A stretch of 64,000 nt of DNA, from the NCBI GenBank assembly GCA_002840555.1, contig PHBJ01000005.1, forward strand, positions 471,902-535,901, read 5' to 3'. Of this stretch, positions 55,967 to 64,000 are shown in pieces. The DNA is from Deltaproteobacteria bacterium HGW-Deltaproteobacteria-13. Its GTDB lineage: Bacteria > Desulfobacterota > Syntrophia > Syntrophales > Smithellaceae. The notes under the pieces were generated by a model, which worked only from the letters and a program-made list of their open reading frames with translations, was not told where the DNA came from and made no database searches. Positions within the stretch are counted from its first letter, which is position 1, and each line of letters starts with the position of its first letter. Position numbers and translations under genes: made by a program.

Positions 55967-56227
55967 TTAATTTACCGTATATTCTTTCCAAGGAATCGCA
56001 TGTAATGGAACACTTGCAAGAAAACGAGAAATATCTTGACGTCCATAATATTCTGCCCTTCCTTGATGATTCTGCGCCATCAGTACAATAGGAATGCCAG
56101 GAAATATTGGCTGAAATCCTTGCATTGCTCTATTTGCCTCTATTCTGTTGTCTAAAACTGACTTTTTTACAACCACAACTGCAAATGTAACTCCCTGTTC
56201 TTTTATCACAGCTCCCTGAAGTTTCAT
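55967..56227 (-). CDS. Small unknown protein of the DUF3892 operon
   Basis: An 86-residue protein with beta-rich start (VIKEQGVTFAVVVVKKSVL) and a C-terminal segment YYGRQDISRFLASVP. It lies 12 bases after the preceding small gene. No family recognised. Confidence 0.55.
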   Translation of the reverse strand: MKLQGAVIKEQGVTFAVVVVKKSVLDNRIEANRAMQGFQPIFPGIPIVLMAQNHQGRAEYYGRQDISRFLASVPLHAIPWKEYTVN

Positions 56228-56239
56228 AAAAGGTCCCTC

Positions 56240-56413
56240 CTATTTTTCTTTCCGAACGCCTTTGAAGGGTTCATCATCAGATTTTTGGTCAATAAATTGT
56301 CCGGTTTCATTATCTCTTTTGGTCCAGCGATTGTTCTTGGGATTATAAGTCTGAGAACGTTCTTTTACTGCACCATGCCTGTGCCCGTCTCCATAAGGTG
56401 GATTTTTTGCCAT
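56240..56413 (-). CDS. Small basic protein, first gene of the DUF3892 operon
   Basis: A 57-residue hydrophilic protein (MAKNPPYGDGHRHGAVKERS; ending KSDDEPFKGVRKEK). I recall very similar small proteins, of unknown role, in many unrelated bacteria. GGAGG lies before ATG 56,413, which is preferred over an ATG five codons upstream. The first gene behind the operator-promoter. Confidence 0.65.
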   Translation of the reverse strand: MAKNPPYGDGHRHGAVKERSQTYNPKNNRWTKRDNETGQFIDQKSDDEPFKGVRKEK

Positions 56414-56437
56414 GTTCAATACCTCCATAATTTTAAT

Positions 56438-56489
56438 TTCGCTATACGCGATTGCGATACTGTATAGCGAACTTTTAAAAATATGTCAA
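56438..56489 (-). promoter_or_regulatory. Promoter with overlapping palindromic operator
   Basis: On the minus strand TTGACA (56,489-56,484) and TATACA (56,466-56,461) are spaced by 17 bases, an excellent sigma-70 promoter for the small-gene operon. A perfect 10-base inverted repeat TTCGCTATAC (56,438-56,447)/GTATAGCGAA (56,462-56,471) covers the -10 element, so the XRE protein encoded next door probably represses here. Confidence 0.75.
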
Positions 56490-56499
56490 GAATTTTTTG

Positions 56500-56528
56500 T
56501 TGCATTGCGTAATATAGTAATGTATAAA
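56500..56528 (+). promoter_or_regulatory. Promoter of the XRE regulator
   Basis: TTGCAT and TATAAA with a 17-base spacer, divergent from the operator promoter. AGGAGG at 56,544 precedes the TTG start. Confidence 0.55.
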
Positions 56529-56557
56529 GAACTAAGTTTTTTTAGGAGGACTGAATA

Positions 56558-56962
56558 TTGACTACAGGTGATAGAATCCGTGAGATCAGAGAGAAGAGAG
56601 GCCTTACTCAGGAGAAGCTTGCAAAAATGGCTAACATTAGTAAGGGGTTTTTATGTGATGTTGAGAATAATAAAAGAAATATCGGTTCGCAAGGCATATT
56701 AAGCATAGCCAATAGTTTGGGTGCATCTGTTGATTATTTACTAAGTGGTGAGGTGAAAGAAAATATAGAAAATGAGCAAATTTTAATACCACCGGATTTA
56801 TCTCAAGCAGCCAAGGACATGAATCTTAGTTATAGTGACACGCTTGATCTACTTAAGACTTTTAACTCAGCTGTTGCCAGAAGAAGTAACAAATACCATA
56901 AGTCTCTTACCGTTGATGAATGGAAAAAGTTTTATACAGCGATAAAGGAGGTATTCAAATAA
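56558..56962 (+). CDS. XRE-family repressor (ImmR-like)
   Basis: A 134-residue protein starting with TTG behind AGGAGG. The HTH is in residues 5-60 (IREIREKRGLTQEKLAKMAN, then GFLCDVENNKRN). Its TAA stop is followed directly by the GTG of the ImmA-like gene, so the two are coupled. By analogy with ImmR/ImmA of ICEBs1 it would repress the element and be cleaved by its partner; that is an inference. Confidence 0.85.
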   Translation: MTTGDRIREIREKRGLTQEKLAKMANISKGFLCDVENNKRNIGSQGILSIANSLGASVDYLLSGEVKENIENEQILIPPDLSQAAKDMNLSYSDTLDLLKTFNSAVARRSNKYHKSLTVDEWKKFYTAIKEVFK

Positions 56963-57985
56963 GTGACGACAAGATTAAGGCAGTCAACAAAGATTTGGAA
57001 ATTAGCCAAAGATTTAGGCATTAAGACGAGTAACGATCCAGTTTCTGATATTTTGAACTTCTGCGAAAAAAGAATAAAAAATTTGTTAAAAGAAGCAACT
57101 GATTGTCATTCATTATCAGATTTTCTTAGTTGGATTGCCGGTAAGCTTGGAACTTCTTTTGAGGAAATTTATAGTGATAACGATCTAATGCAAGTTAAAG
57201 AAAAATACTTAAAGCAAGGTGAAAAAATATTTGTAACTTTGGATCATGAATTATCTGATGATATGCCGGGTATAACATATCGGAGATCAAACAGAGAACC
57301 TTGGGAATTTCCATTTGTATCTATAATTGATTGTCGTGGCAAAAATGTTAAAAGAGCATACTACACTAAATGGCATGAAGTGGCTCATCTTCTTGTGCTC
57401 ACAGATCAATCACGTCTATGTTTTACGAGAACATTACATCTTCCCGAAAAAGATCCTGAAGAACAAATGGTTGATATCATTGCTGGCAAATTTGGATTTT
57501 ATAGCCCATTCATAAAACCACATATAAAAAGTGAAATATCTTTTGAAAAAATAGATTCTCTTAGACAATCTCTGTGTCCGGATGCAAGCAACCAATCTTC
57601 TCTTATTGGTTTCGTTAAGGCATGGCCTGAACCATGTATACTTCTCTTGTGCAAAGCAGGTTTAAAAATGTCGGAGATAAGACAAGCTATACAAACCAGT
57701 TTCTTTGATACGCCAGCACCTGTATTACGTGCAGTAAAAGTCACCGCGAACGAAGCAGCGAAGGAAATGGATATTAAAATATTCGAGAACATGCGTGTAC
57801 CCAAGCATTCTATAATATACGACGTTCATAATTGCATAACTGATTATGCTGAAGCATTGGAAGATTTATCATGGTGGGAAACTAGTAATGGCACTATTCT
57901 GCAAAAACGTAAAATTTTAGTTAAAGCAAAAAATTATTGGGGAGACACCTATGTCCTGATAATTCCAAAATCTTACAATTCTTAA
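56963..57985 (+). CDS. ImmA/IrrE-family metallopeptidase
   Basis: A 340-residue protein starting with GTG right after the repressor stop. TKWHEVAHLLVL gives the HExxH zinc motif, with DPEEQMVDIIAGKF downstream as the third-ligand region. Family members cleave the XRE repressor they are paired with. The extra 130-residue C-terminus is unidentified. Confidence 0.85.
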   Translation: MTTRLRQSTKIWKLAKDLGIKTSNDPVSDILNFCEKRIKNLLKEATDCHSLSDFLSWIAGKLGTSFEEIYSDNDLMQVKEKYLKQGEKIFVTLDHELSDDMPGITYRRSNREPWEFPFVSIIDCRGKNVKRAYYTKWHEVAHLLVLTDQSRLCFTRTLHLPEKDPEEQMVDIIAGKFGFYSPFIKPHIKSEISFEKIDSLRQSLCPDASNQSSLIGFVKAWPEPCILLLCKAGLKMSEIRQAIQTSFFDTPAPVLRAVKVTANEAAKEMDIKIFENMRVPKHSIIYDVHNCITDYAEALEDLSWWETSNGTILQKRKILVKAKNYWGDTYVLIIPKSYNS

Positions 57986-58056
57986 CGTCATTAGATGAAT
58001 TTCAGATTTCATCTGAGATCAATTACTACTCCTTTTTAAACGAGGATGGATATTGA

Positions 58057-59556
58057 ATGGAAAAGTCCAAGTCCGTCGGTATTTGGATTCGGGTCTCAAC
58101 AGAAGACCAGGCCAGAGGCGAAAGCCCTGAGCACCACGAGAAACGAGCGCGCTTCTATGCTGAAGCCAAAGGCTGGCACGTGCGGGAGGTTTACCATCTG
58201 GAAGCGGTTAGCGGTAAATCTGTCATGGGGCAACCCGAAACGCAACGAATGCTGGAGCATATAGAGAACGGCCATATCACCGGCCTCATTTTTTCTAAAC
58301 TTGCGCGTCTGGCCCGCAACACCAAAGAGCTTCTTGATTTTGCTGATATATTCAGGAAATACGACGCCGACCTCATTTCTCTTCAAGAATCCATTGACAC
58401 CTCAACCCCCGCTGGCAGACTCTTTTACACTATGATTGCTGCCATGGCCCAGTGGGAGCGTGAAGAAATCTCAGAACGGGTAGCAGCTTCGGTGCCGATT
58501 CGGGCAAAGCTCGGTAAGCCTCTCGGCGGCCAAGCTCCTCTTGGCTATAGCTGGAAAGATAGAAAGCTAGTGCCTGATCCTATAGAAGCCCCGGTTAGAA
58601 AGCTTCTCCACGAGCTATTTTTGGAACATAAGAGGAAGAAAACCGTGGCCCGGTTACTGAATGAAATGGGATACCGGACAAGAAATGGGTCCAATTTCTC
58701 AGATACCACCGTCCTAAGGCTGCTGCGCGATCCCTCGGCTAAAGGGCTTTATCGACAAAACTATACTAAAAGCCTTGGCGACAATAAGAAGTGGGTTACA
58801 AAGCCAAAAGAAGAATGGATATTTACCGAAATCGAACCAATTGTCTCCGAGGAGTTATGGAATCAGTGCAACGCAATCCTTGATGATCAGGAAAAGAAAA
58901 ACAAGAGACCGACCAAAAAGCCGGTTCATTTGTTTACCGGTTTTGCCTTTTGTAATTGTGGAAATAAAATGTATGTACCTTCAAATTCTCCAAAATATAC
59001 CTGCTATAAATGTCGAAATAAAATAGGTGTCACTGATCTTGAAGACATCTTTCATCACCAACTCAGGGACTTCTTTTTCTCTCAATCTGATATCGCCGGA
59101 TATTTAGATAAAGCCGACCAAATGATTAAGGAAAAAGAAGCGCTCTCAAAGGCACTCCTTGACGAAAAGAAAAAGACTGAACGGGAGATGGACAAGATAT
59201 ATAGATCGTACATGGACGAAGAGATAGATTCAAAAACCTTCGGAAGTCTTTATCGCCCAAAAACAGAAAGAGTGAATCAAATAGATGCTCAGTTCCCTGA
59301 CCTTCAAGGAGAGATCGACTTCCTAAGGATTCAATACCTTTCCAGTGATCATATTCTCAATGAAGCTAAAGACCTTTATTCTCGCTGGCCGAAACTTGCT
59401 ATTGAAGAGAAACAAAAGATTATCGAAAACATCACTGATAAAATCATCATAGGATCAGAAGACGTAACCATCAACCTCTGCTACCTTCCGCCATCATCTG
59501 AAATGATGGCAGATAAGCAACGCAACTTCATGGATTCATCGCCGCCACCAGCATAA
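58057..59556 (+). CDS. Large serine integrase; its last codons are host yifB DNA
   Basis: A 499-residue recombinase as integrated. The catalytic domain has [11 protein letters not shown] with the Ser, then [10 protein letters not shown]. The Recombinase domain covers about 155-265, a zinc ribbon ([20 protein letters not shown]) about 305-335, and a coiled coil about 360-400. The CAT core lies in codons 491-492, so the last seven residues and stop (DSSPPPA) are antisense yifB sequence. In the circle the frame continues into the double-HTH ORF. It is the only recombinase at an island edge and thus the likely integrase. Confidence 0.92.
   Translation: MEKSKSVGIWIRVSTEDQARGESPEHHEKRARFYAEAKGWHVREVYHLEAVSGKSVMGQPETQRMLEHIENGHITGLIFSKLARLARNTKELLDFADIFRKYDADLISLQESIDTSTPAGRLFYTMIAAMAQWEREEISERVAASVPIRAKLGKPLGGQAPLGYSWKDRKLVPDPIEAPVRKLLHELFLEHKRKKTVARLLNEMGYRTRNGSNFSDTTVLRLLRDPSAKGLYRQNYTKSLGDNKKWVTKPKEEWIFTEIEPIVSEELWNQCNAILDDQEKKNKRPTKKPVHLFTGFAFCNCGNKMYVPSNSPKYTCYKCRNKIGVTDLEDIFHHQLRDFFFSQSDIAGYLDKADQMIKEKEALSKALLDEKKKTEREMDKIYRSYMDEEIDSKTFGSLYRPKTERVNQIDAQFPDLQGEIDFLRIQYLSSDHILNEAKDLYSRWPKLAIEEKQKIIENITDKIIIGSEDVTINLCYLPPSSEMMADKQRNFMDSSPPPA
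59509..59531. other. Right attachment junction (hybrid att site)
   Basis: The island arm GCAGATAAGCAACGC (59,509-59,523) precedes the CAT core, and yifB follows. It pairs with the left-end arm in inverted orientation, with a 12-base spacer in the joined site. Confidence 0.85.
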
Positions 59557-60583
59557 ATTTCGCGGGAAAGGAAGCGGTTACGGAAGAGCGCGTTATTGTT
59601 ATCGTGCCATCCTCCAAAGGCTGGCGCAGAGCTTCCAGGGCGTTTTTTTTGAACTCGGGAAGCTCGTCCAGAAAAAGAACGCCCAGATGAGCAAGACTGA
59701 TCTCACCCGGACGCGGTGTCTGGCCGCCACCAACCAGGCCCGCATCGGATATCGTATGATGCGGCGAGCGAAACGGACGCACGGCGATTAACATTTCATC
59801 TTTATTCAAGGAACCGGCAATGGAAAATACTTTGGTTACCTCAATCGCTTCATCAAAGGAAAGATCGGGCAAAACAGTCGGCATCCTTTTTGCCAGCATA
59901 CTTTTTCCGGAACCTGGAGGACCGATCATCAACACATTATGGCCTCCTGCCGCCGCAATTTCCAACGCTCTTTTTGCCTGCTTTTGGCCCTTTATTTCAT
60001 TAAAATCCAAATCATATTTGCGCGTTTTTTGAAAAATATTGTCCATATCCAGAGAAAGCGGTTCAATATGACTCCGGCCTCCCAAAAATTCCACGACATC
60101 GGGCAGGGTTTTCACGGGGAAAACCTTAATCCCTTCCACCATAGCGGCTTCCGCGGCGTTTTCTTCGGGAACAAAAACTGATTTGATGCCCATTTCTTTC
60201 GCTTTAAAGGCAGCGGGAAGAACACCGTTTACACCTTTAATGCTGCCATCAAGAGAGAGCTCTCCGATAAAAAAACAATCCTGCAAATCAGCTTCTTTAA
60301 TTAATTCTTCCGCAGCCAGAATGCCCACCGCAATAGGCAGATCAAAACCAGTTCCTTCTTTTTTAACGTCAGCGGGAGCCAGGTTGACGGTGACATGGCT
60401 GCGGGGGAAACGATAACCGGAATTTTTTATGGCGGCCTTGATCCGATCCCGGCTTTCTTTAACCGAAGCGTCAGGGAGGCCGACTGTTGCAAACTGAGGC
60501 AGCCCCTGTGATGTGTCCACCTCCACAAACACCGGGTATGACTCCATGCCAATGACGCTCATGCTGATTACTTTAACGAACAT
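59528..60583 (-). pseudogene. yifB: 5' part of yifB/comM, truncated by the island
   Basis: About 351 residues remain: the N-terminal domain ([20 protein letters not shown]), Walker A GPPGSGKS, the Walker B region LFLDELPEF and the AAA+ core to AAMNP, where a TGA created at the junction ends it. YifB/ComM is an AAA+ branch-migration helicase in natural transformation. The ATG at 60,583 has GAAGG upstream. With the 3' part at 28.3-28.8 kb the intact gene would code for about 509 residues, normal for the family. Confidence 0.95.
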
Positions 60584-60692
60584 CACGCCTTCTTTAATTA
60601 AAATTTTGTTGAGATACTAGCTAATTGGAATATTTATATCAAGATATTTCATTATAAAATATCGGCTAACGAATACTTTAAAATTTCAATGA

Positions 60693-61958
60693 TCAGGGAT
60701 TGCCATCCCAGCCGGCAATACGGGCAAGCATCCACCAAAACGCGAAGGATTTACGGTTGGCCGTTATATGTTGAGTATTGTGCTGACCATATGACACCGA
60801 ACCTCCGGGGCTGTCCAAGTTGTTATACCAATCCGTGCCAAGAATATGTACCGTCTGCCAATCTTGATAAAAATTACCGCCATAAGTGGTGGAAACAGCA
60901 TCATCGTTGACGTCTTCATAATAGGTATCATCCATCGCATGACTATCAATTGCATAGTAATCAATACAGTAATAACCGTGTGCTGTGCAGTAGTCAGTAA
61001 TCAGCTTAGCTTGATCGCGGGGATTTCCTGCACCGGTATTTGCATCGCCTACAGCATGACCTGTCATAAATATAAACGTAACCGAAGTTGTTCTGGTTTT
61101 TCCTGTTCCCGTGCCGATTTTTGTTCCACCTGAACCGTATTCATCAATTAGGGTTTGCATAGAGCTCAGATAAGAGGGAACCGAATGTCCGGTAATATCA
61201 CACCAGGACCACATCATGACATTAATATCGGCGTTTGCCGCATTATCAAGGTATGCGCGAACCTGATCACGCCATGCAGCCCAATCCGCATCAGCTGTAG
61301 AAAGGTCAGAATAGGTGCCGCCAATCTCGTTGTCATGAAAATCTAGTTTGGTCGGGTCAGCAGCAGCGGCATTCATTGTTACACCGAATTTGGTTGCATC
61401 ACCTGTCTTGAATCCCGGTAAGCCATATACACCGTAACTGACGTGAGTACCGTGCGAAGTATGATTGTACGCAACATGAAAGGTAGTCCGTGCAGTATTA
61501 ATATAGGCATTGGGAATTGTTCTAAGAACGGAGTCTTTGGCAACCGTGTGATCCGCTATATAGCTGCCGGTAGCGGGTGTCGTTGTAACCGTGAAGCTTC
61601 CGGAACTGGTCGCAGTTCCACCGGGAGTAGACGCGGTAATTGTACCAGTGGTAGTCCCTGAGGGTACTGTAGCAGTTATCTGAGTGGCATTCACAACCGT
61701 GAAGGACGTGGCGGTCGTACCGTGGAATTCGATTGATGTGGCACCGGTGAGGTTGGTTCCAGTGATGGTCACCAGGGTACCCACGGGACCGGATATCGGA
61801 TTAAAGGACGTTATGGTGGGTGAGCTTACCTCAGGCGCGCCATCATTCCCTCCGCCACCGCCGCTGCAATTACTCATGAACAGCAAAGACACCATCAGAC
61901 AAAGAATATAAACAACGTTAAACGATTTACGGGGTGTTTTTGAAATAATAATTTCCAA
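60693..61958 (-). CDS. Secreted lipoprotein with IPT/TIG domain
   Basis: A 421-residue protein. A hydrophobic leader ends in MSNC (lipobox-like) followed by a glycine run. Residues 47-125 form an IPT/TIG Ig-like domain (PTITSFNPISGPVGTLVTIT). The remaining 290 residues look like an SGNH-hydrolase-related or carbohydrate-acting domain (INVMMWSWCDITGH, FIFMTGHAVGDANTG) but no catalytic set is certain. Probably a surface protein. Confidence 0.65.
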   Translation of the reverse strand: MEIIISKTPRKSFNVVYILCLMVSLLFMSNCSGGGGGNDGAPEVSSPTITSFNPISGPVGTLVTITGTNLTGATSIEFHGTTATSFTVVNATQITATVPSGTTTGTITASTPGGTATSSGSFTVTTTPATGSYIADHTVAKDSVLRTIPNAYINTARTTFHVAYNHTSHGTHVSYGVYGLPGFKTGDATKFGVTMNAAAADPTKLDFHDNEIGGTYSDLSTADADWAAWRDQVRAYLDNAANADINVMMWSWCDITGHSVPSYLSSMQTLIDEYGSGGTKIGTGTGKTRTTSVTFIFMTGHAVGDANTGAGNPRDQAKLITDYCTAHGYYCIDYYAIDSHAMDDTYYEDVNDDAVSTTYGGNFYQDWQTVHILGTDWYNNLDSPGGSVSYGQHNTQHITANRKSFAFWWMLARIAGWDGNP

Positions 61959-62228
61959 TTCTATTTGCTCTCCAAATTCTTTGTGTGATTTGTACTAATG
62001 ATTATAAATGTTTTTAACAGAATATTTTTCATCATGAGGAAATATAATGAGAACAATCCCTTATGTCAATTACTATTTATTACAAAACATGCGCCGCAGG
62101 GGAAAATAAATCCGGGATGATACCGCTTAAGCCGGACGGATAAAAATATTTTTACGTTTCTTGACTCATTAATTGGCCTATGTTAGAGTTCGCCAAAATC
62201 AATTGATTCCATAAAAAGTCCAGAGAAA

Positions 62229-62717
62229 ATGACTGCCATGAAAAAATTATCCCATGTCAATAATGAAGGCGATGTCCAAATGGTGGACGTTACAGCCAAG
62301 ACCAATACCATCCGCAAGGCGAAAGCCCGCGGAATTGTCCAAATGGATAGCGATACTCTAAAATTGATTGAAAAAGGCCAAATTGCCAAGGGAAATGTTT
62401 TGACAACGGCAAAAATTGCGGGCATTATGGCCGCAAAAAAAACGGGAGAACTTATTCCACTTTGTCATCCGCTGGAATTAACAGGAATCGACTTAAAATT
62501 AAGTATTGATCCTGAAAGTTCGCAAATTATAATCGTGTCTGAAGTGCAAACTGCGGGGAAAACCGGCGTGGAAATGGAAGCGCTGACGGCAGTTAGCATC
62601 GCCGCTTTGACGATTTACGATATGTGTAAAGCGGTAAATAAGAAAATAATGATCGGGGACATCATGCTTTTAGAAAAAAGCGGCGGTAAAAGCGGAACTT
62701 TTATCAGAAACAAGTGA
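62229..62717 (+). CDS. moaC: Cyclic pyranopterin monophosphate synthase MoaC
   Basis: MoaC makes cyclic pyranopterin monophosphate, the first molybdenum-cofactor intermediate after MoaA. The 162-residue length and motifs MVDVTAKTNTIRKAKARG, GIMAAKKTGELIPLCHP, TGVEMEALTAVSIAALTIYDMCKA fit. It supplies cofactor for formate dehydrogenase, matching selB-fdhD. Confidence 0.95.
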   Translation: MTAMKKLSHVNNEGDVQMVDVTAKTNTIRKAKARGIVQMDSDTLKLIEKGQIAKGNVLTTAKIAGIMAAKKTGELIPLCHPLELTGIDLKLSIDPESSQIIIVSEVQTAGKTGVEMEALTAVSIAALTIYDMCKAVNKKIMIGDIMLLEKSGGKSGTFIRNK

Positions 62718-62778
62718 CATGATCCCCCAAAAACAATTTTTGCATTATTGTGTAACCAAACAAACCGGGAAATAAAAA

Positions 62779-63294
62779 ATGGAACAAAATATTTTTAAAA
62801 CGAAAAGGGCCTTCCTTGTGCCCTTCATTGCTATTGTTGCGCTTCTTTGTTTATTGTTAATCCTGAGTTTATTCAAAGGTCAATCCGTAGAGAAAATTGT
62901 TCTGGCTATTTCTTTTTTCGGCACCTTGTTAGTGGGAATAGAAGCATCAAAAAGGGAAATTATTGTAACGAAGGACGGTTTAAAAATAAAAAAGTTTTTC
63001 CGGACAAAGGATTTTATCTGGCCGGAAATTACCCATTTAGGGGTTGTTGATCTGCGCAACAAAACATACTTTTTATTAACAACCACTAAAGGTTTTTATT
63101 TTTTTTCCAATATGTTCGAAAACCACGCTTTACTTATTCGCTCTATTGTGGATAAACTTGGCGATGAAAAAGTCGAAATAGAAGTAAAAAATTATTTAGA
63201 CCATCCCTCGGAACGACGTTCCCTGATAGTTATTTGCTGGGTCATTGTTTTAATTATTAGCGCCTTTATAATTTTAAAATTGTTTTCAGCTTAA
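62779..63294 (+). CDS. Small membrane protein with PH-like middle domain
   Basis: A 171-residue protein with two hydrophobic segments at the N-terminus, a strand-rich middle (ITVTKDGLKIKKFFRTKDFIWPEI is the typical bPH opening) and a C-terminal membrane span (VICWVIVLIISAFIIL). Function unknown. Confidence 0.6.
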   Translation: MEQNIFKTKRAFLVPFIAIVALLCLLLILSLFKGQSVEKIVLAISFFGTLLVGIEASKREIIVTKDGLKIKKFFRTKDFIWPEITHLGVVDLRNKTYFLLTTTKGFYFFSNMFENHALLIRSIVDKLGDEKVEIEVKNYLDHPSERRSLIVICWVIVLIISAFIILKLFSA

Positions 63295-63355
63295 ATTTAA
63301 ATTAATAATGATACACTTTTTAGTAAATCTTGCCGGGAAGGAGTAAGCTTTAATA

Positions 63356-63661
63356 ATGCGGTCGAAAAAAAAGAATGCCTCGGAAATTATCATGAATGTG
63401 AAGGCGACACCTTACGCGGCTGTTGAAGAAATCATGGAGAAGAAGCTGGAAGATATTGCCACAATTTTATCTTCGTCCGGTAATCGTAAAAGTAAACTTT
63501 ACGAAGAAGTTATGACGATGGTGGAAAAGGGATTATTTAAAATTGCTCTGCGCCGGTCAAATGGCGTGAAAAGTACAGCAGCGGTTTTTCTGGGCATCAA
63601 CCGCAATACTTTTACCGATAAAATGGCCAAACTGGGTATAACCTGTGGAAAAAATAAATAG
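63356..63661 (+). CDS. Fis-type DNA-binding protein
   Basis: A 101-residue protein whose C-terminal half matches the Fis helix-turn-helix (VEKGLFKIALRRSNGVKSTAA, then FLGINRNTFTDKM). GGAAGGAG precedes the ATG. It is probably a nucleoid-type regulator and overlaps nothing. Confidence 0.8.
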   Translation: MRSKKKNASEIIMNVKATPYAAVEEIMEKKLEDIATILSSSGNRKSKLYEEVMTMVEKGLFKIALRRSNGVKSTAAVFLGINRNTFTDKMAKLGITCGKNK

Positions 63662-63679
63662 CGGTTCCAAAAAACATTT

Positions 63680-64000
63680 ATGACCAGAACAATTAAAAAA
63701 ACTGCAACTTTACCTCCAAAGGTAAATGGTCTCTTAAAAAAAGGGGTTCGGATGACGGCCCCTTTTTCTGTAGAAATCGGCGATGAAGTTAATCCGGAGA
63801 GAATTTCCGGTTCTTTAATCATTTACGGCGCGGTAAGGATTGGCGGCAAGGATACATCGATCGGCCGGAATGTAAAGCTGGGATATGAAGCGCCTGTAAC
63901 TTTAATGGACTGTCAACTGGGTCCGGATGTTGAACTCAGGGGAGGATACTTTGCCAATTCCGTTTTTTTGAATAAAGCGGCCATGGGCAGCAACGCGCAA
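63680..64000 (+). CDS. Left-handed beta-helix (hexapeptide repeat) protein, partial
   Basis: At least 107 residues are open to the window edge. Segments RMTAPFSVEIGDEV, RISGSLIIYGAVRIGG and LGYEAPVTLMDCQLGPDVEL show the hexapeptide pattern of LbH acyl- or nucleotidyltransferase-related proteins. The ATG follows the Fis gene by 18 bases. The catalytic part lies outside the window. Confidence 0.65.
   Translation, partial: MTRTIKKTATLPPKVNGLLKKGVRMTAPFSVEIGDEVNPERISGSLIIYGAVRIGGKDTSIGRNVKLGYEAPVTLMDCQLGPDVELRGGYFANSVFLNKAAMGSNAQ

Larger units (their letters stand above)
28776..59531. mobile_element. Serine-integrase mobilizable island inserted in yifB/comM (about 30.75 kb)
   Basis: The island splits yifB exactly between NP and CPCG codons. 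Both ends carry the trinucleotide CAT (28,776-28,778 and 59,529-59,531), and one copy restores the host gene. A large serine recombinase gene is at the right edge. Contents include a TraG-like ATPase, a relaxase-like wHTH protein, an oriT candidate, ArdC, a primase-like gene, CBASS, toxin-antitoxin, regulators and small unknown genes. No mating-channel genes were recognised, so an integrative mobilizable element is the best description. Confidence 0.9.

Noticed and set aside
28776-59531. Tn7-like or AbaR-type insertion into comM
   Set aside because: There are no TniA/B/C-type genes and no five-base target duplication; the short shared core and symmetric arms point to a serine integrase.
1-64000. 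CRISPR arrays, rRNA and tRNA genes
   Set aside because: No regularly spaced direct repeats, and no conserved rRNA or tRNA segments, were found on reading both strands by eye.

Overview
The window looks like the chromosome of a Desulfobacterota ('deltaproteobacterial') anaerobe, perhaps Syntrophales-like. This is an inference from gene content: a selB-fdhD pair, long-chain acyl-CoA synthetase, crotonase, several radical SAM enzymes, and moderate GC with Gram-negative lolA. No rRNA or tRNA gene was found, so the taxon is not fixed.

Region 1 (1-9.3 kb, mostly minus strand) is a peptide-modification or surface-polysaccharide type cluster. It holds a DUF2142 membrane protein, a very large GC-rich protein that joins two GT2 glycosyltransferase domains to two radical SAM domains, a bicupin and two further radical SAM proteins. 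The cluster is rearranged: one radical SAM ORF begins with a duplicated piece of the DUF2142 gene, and scrambled scraps of the large gene lie at 9.1-9.3 kb.

Region 2 (9.4-28.8 kb) is mostly housekeeping: selB-fdhD-YhaM-like exonuclease (overlapping genes), acyl-CoA synthetase, three secreted proteins (TPR, TPR/DUF1566/MORN, NlpC/P60-like), crotonase, nadD-proA, patatin, a PflA-like radical SAM protein, lolA and ilvE. An AT-rich two-gene insert at 24.3-25.95 kb carries an AbiV-like HEPN protein.

Region 3 (28,776-59,531, about 30.75 kb) is an integrated mobile element sitting inside yifB/comM. Joining the two flanks at a shared CAT restores an uninterrupted yifB ORF of about 509 codons across its NPCPCG motif. 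Joining the two island ends gives a 42-bp imperfect palindrome centred on the crossover, the expected shape of a serine-integrase attP. The same join fuses the integrase ORF (right end) in frame to a double-HTH ORF (left end), so integration appears to split one gene into two. Cargo and mobility functions include a VirD4/TraG-like ATPase with a nuclease-like tail, a wHTH protein resembling replication-relaxation proteins beside a large palindromic oriT candidate, an ArdC-type antirestriction protein, a zinc-ribbon primase-like protein, two more serine recombinases, an orphan HEARO/omega-RNA-like structured RNA, and other candidate structured RNAs. There is also a secreted family-1 uracil-DNA-glycosylase-like protein with a natural Tyr-to-Ala change at its active site. 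A co-directional block holds HigBA-like and ImmA-type genes, an Mrr-like nuclease, a HEPN protein, a CD-NTase and a Cap15 CBASS effector. Next to the integrase, an XRE/ImmA-IrrE regulator pair faces four small unknown genes across an operator-promoter. No T4SS channel genes were seen, so the element is best described as mobilizable (IME-like). Scraps of recombinase, HsdS and Mrr genes show repeated gain and loss.

Region 4 (59.5-64 kb) resumes the chromosome: the 5' part of yifB, an IPT/TIG lipoprotein, moaC, a small membrane protein, a Fis-type regulator, and the start of a left-handed beta-helix protein cut by the window edge.
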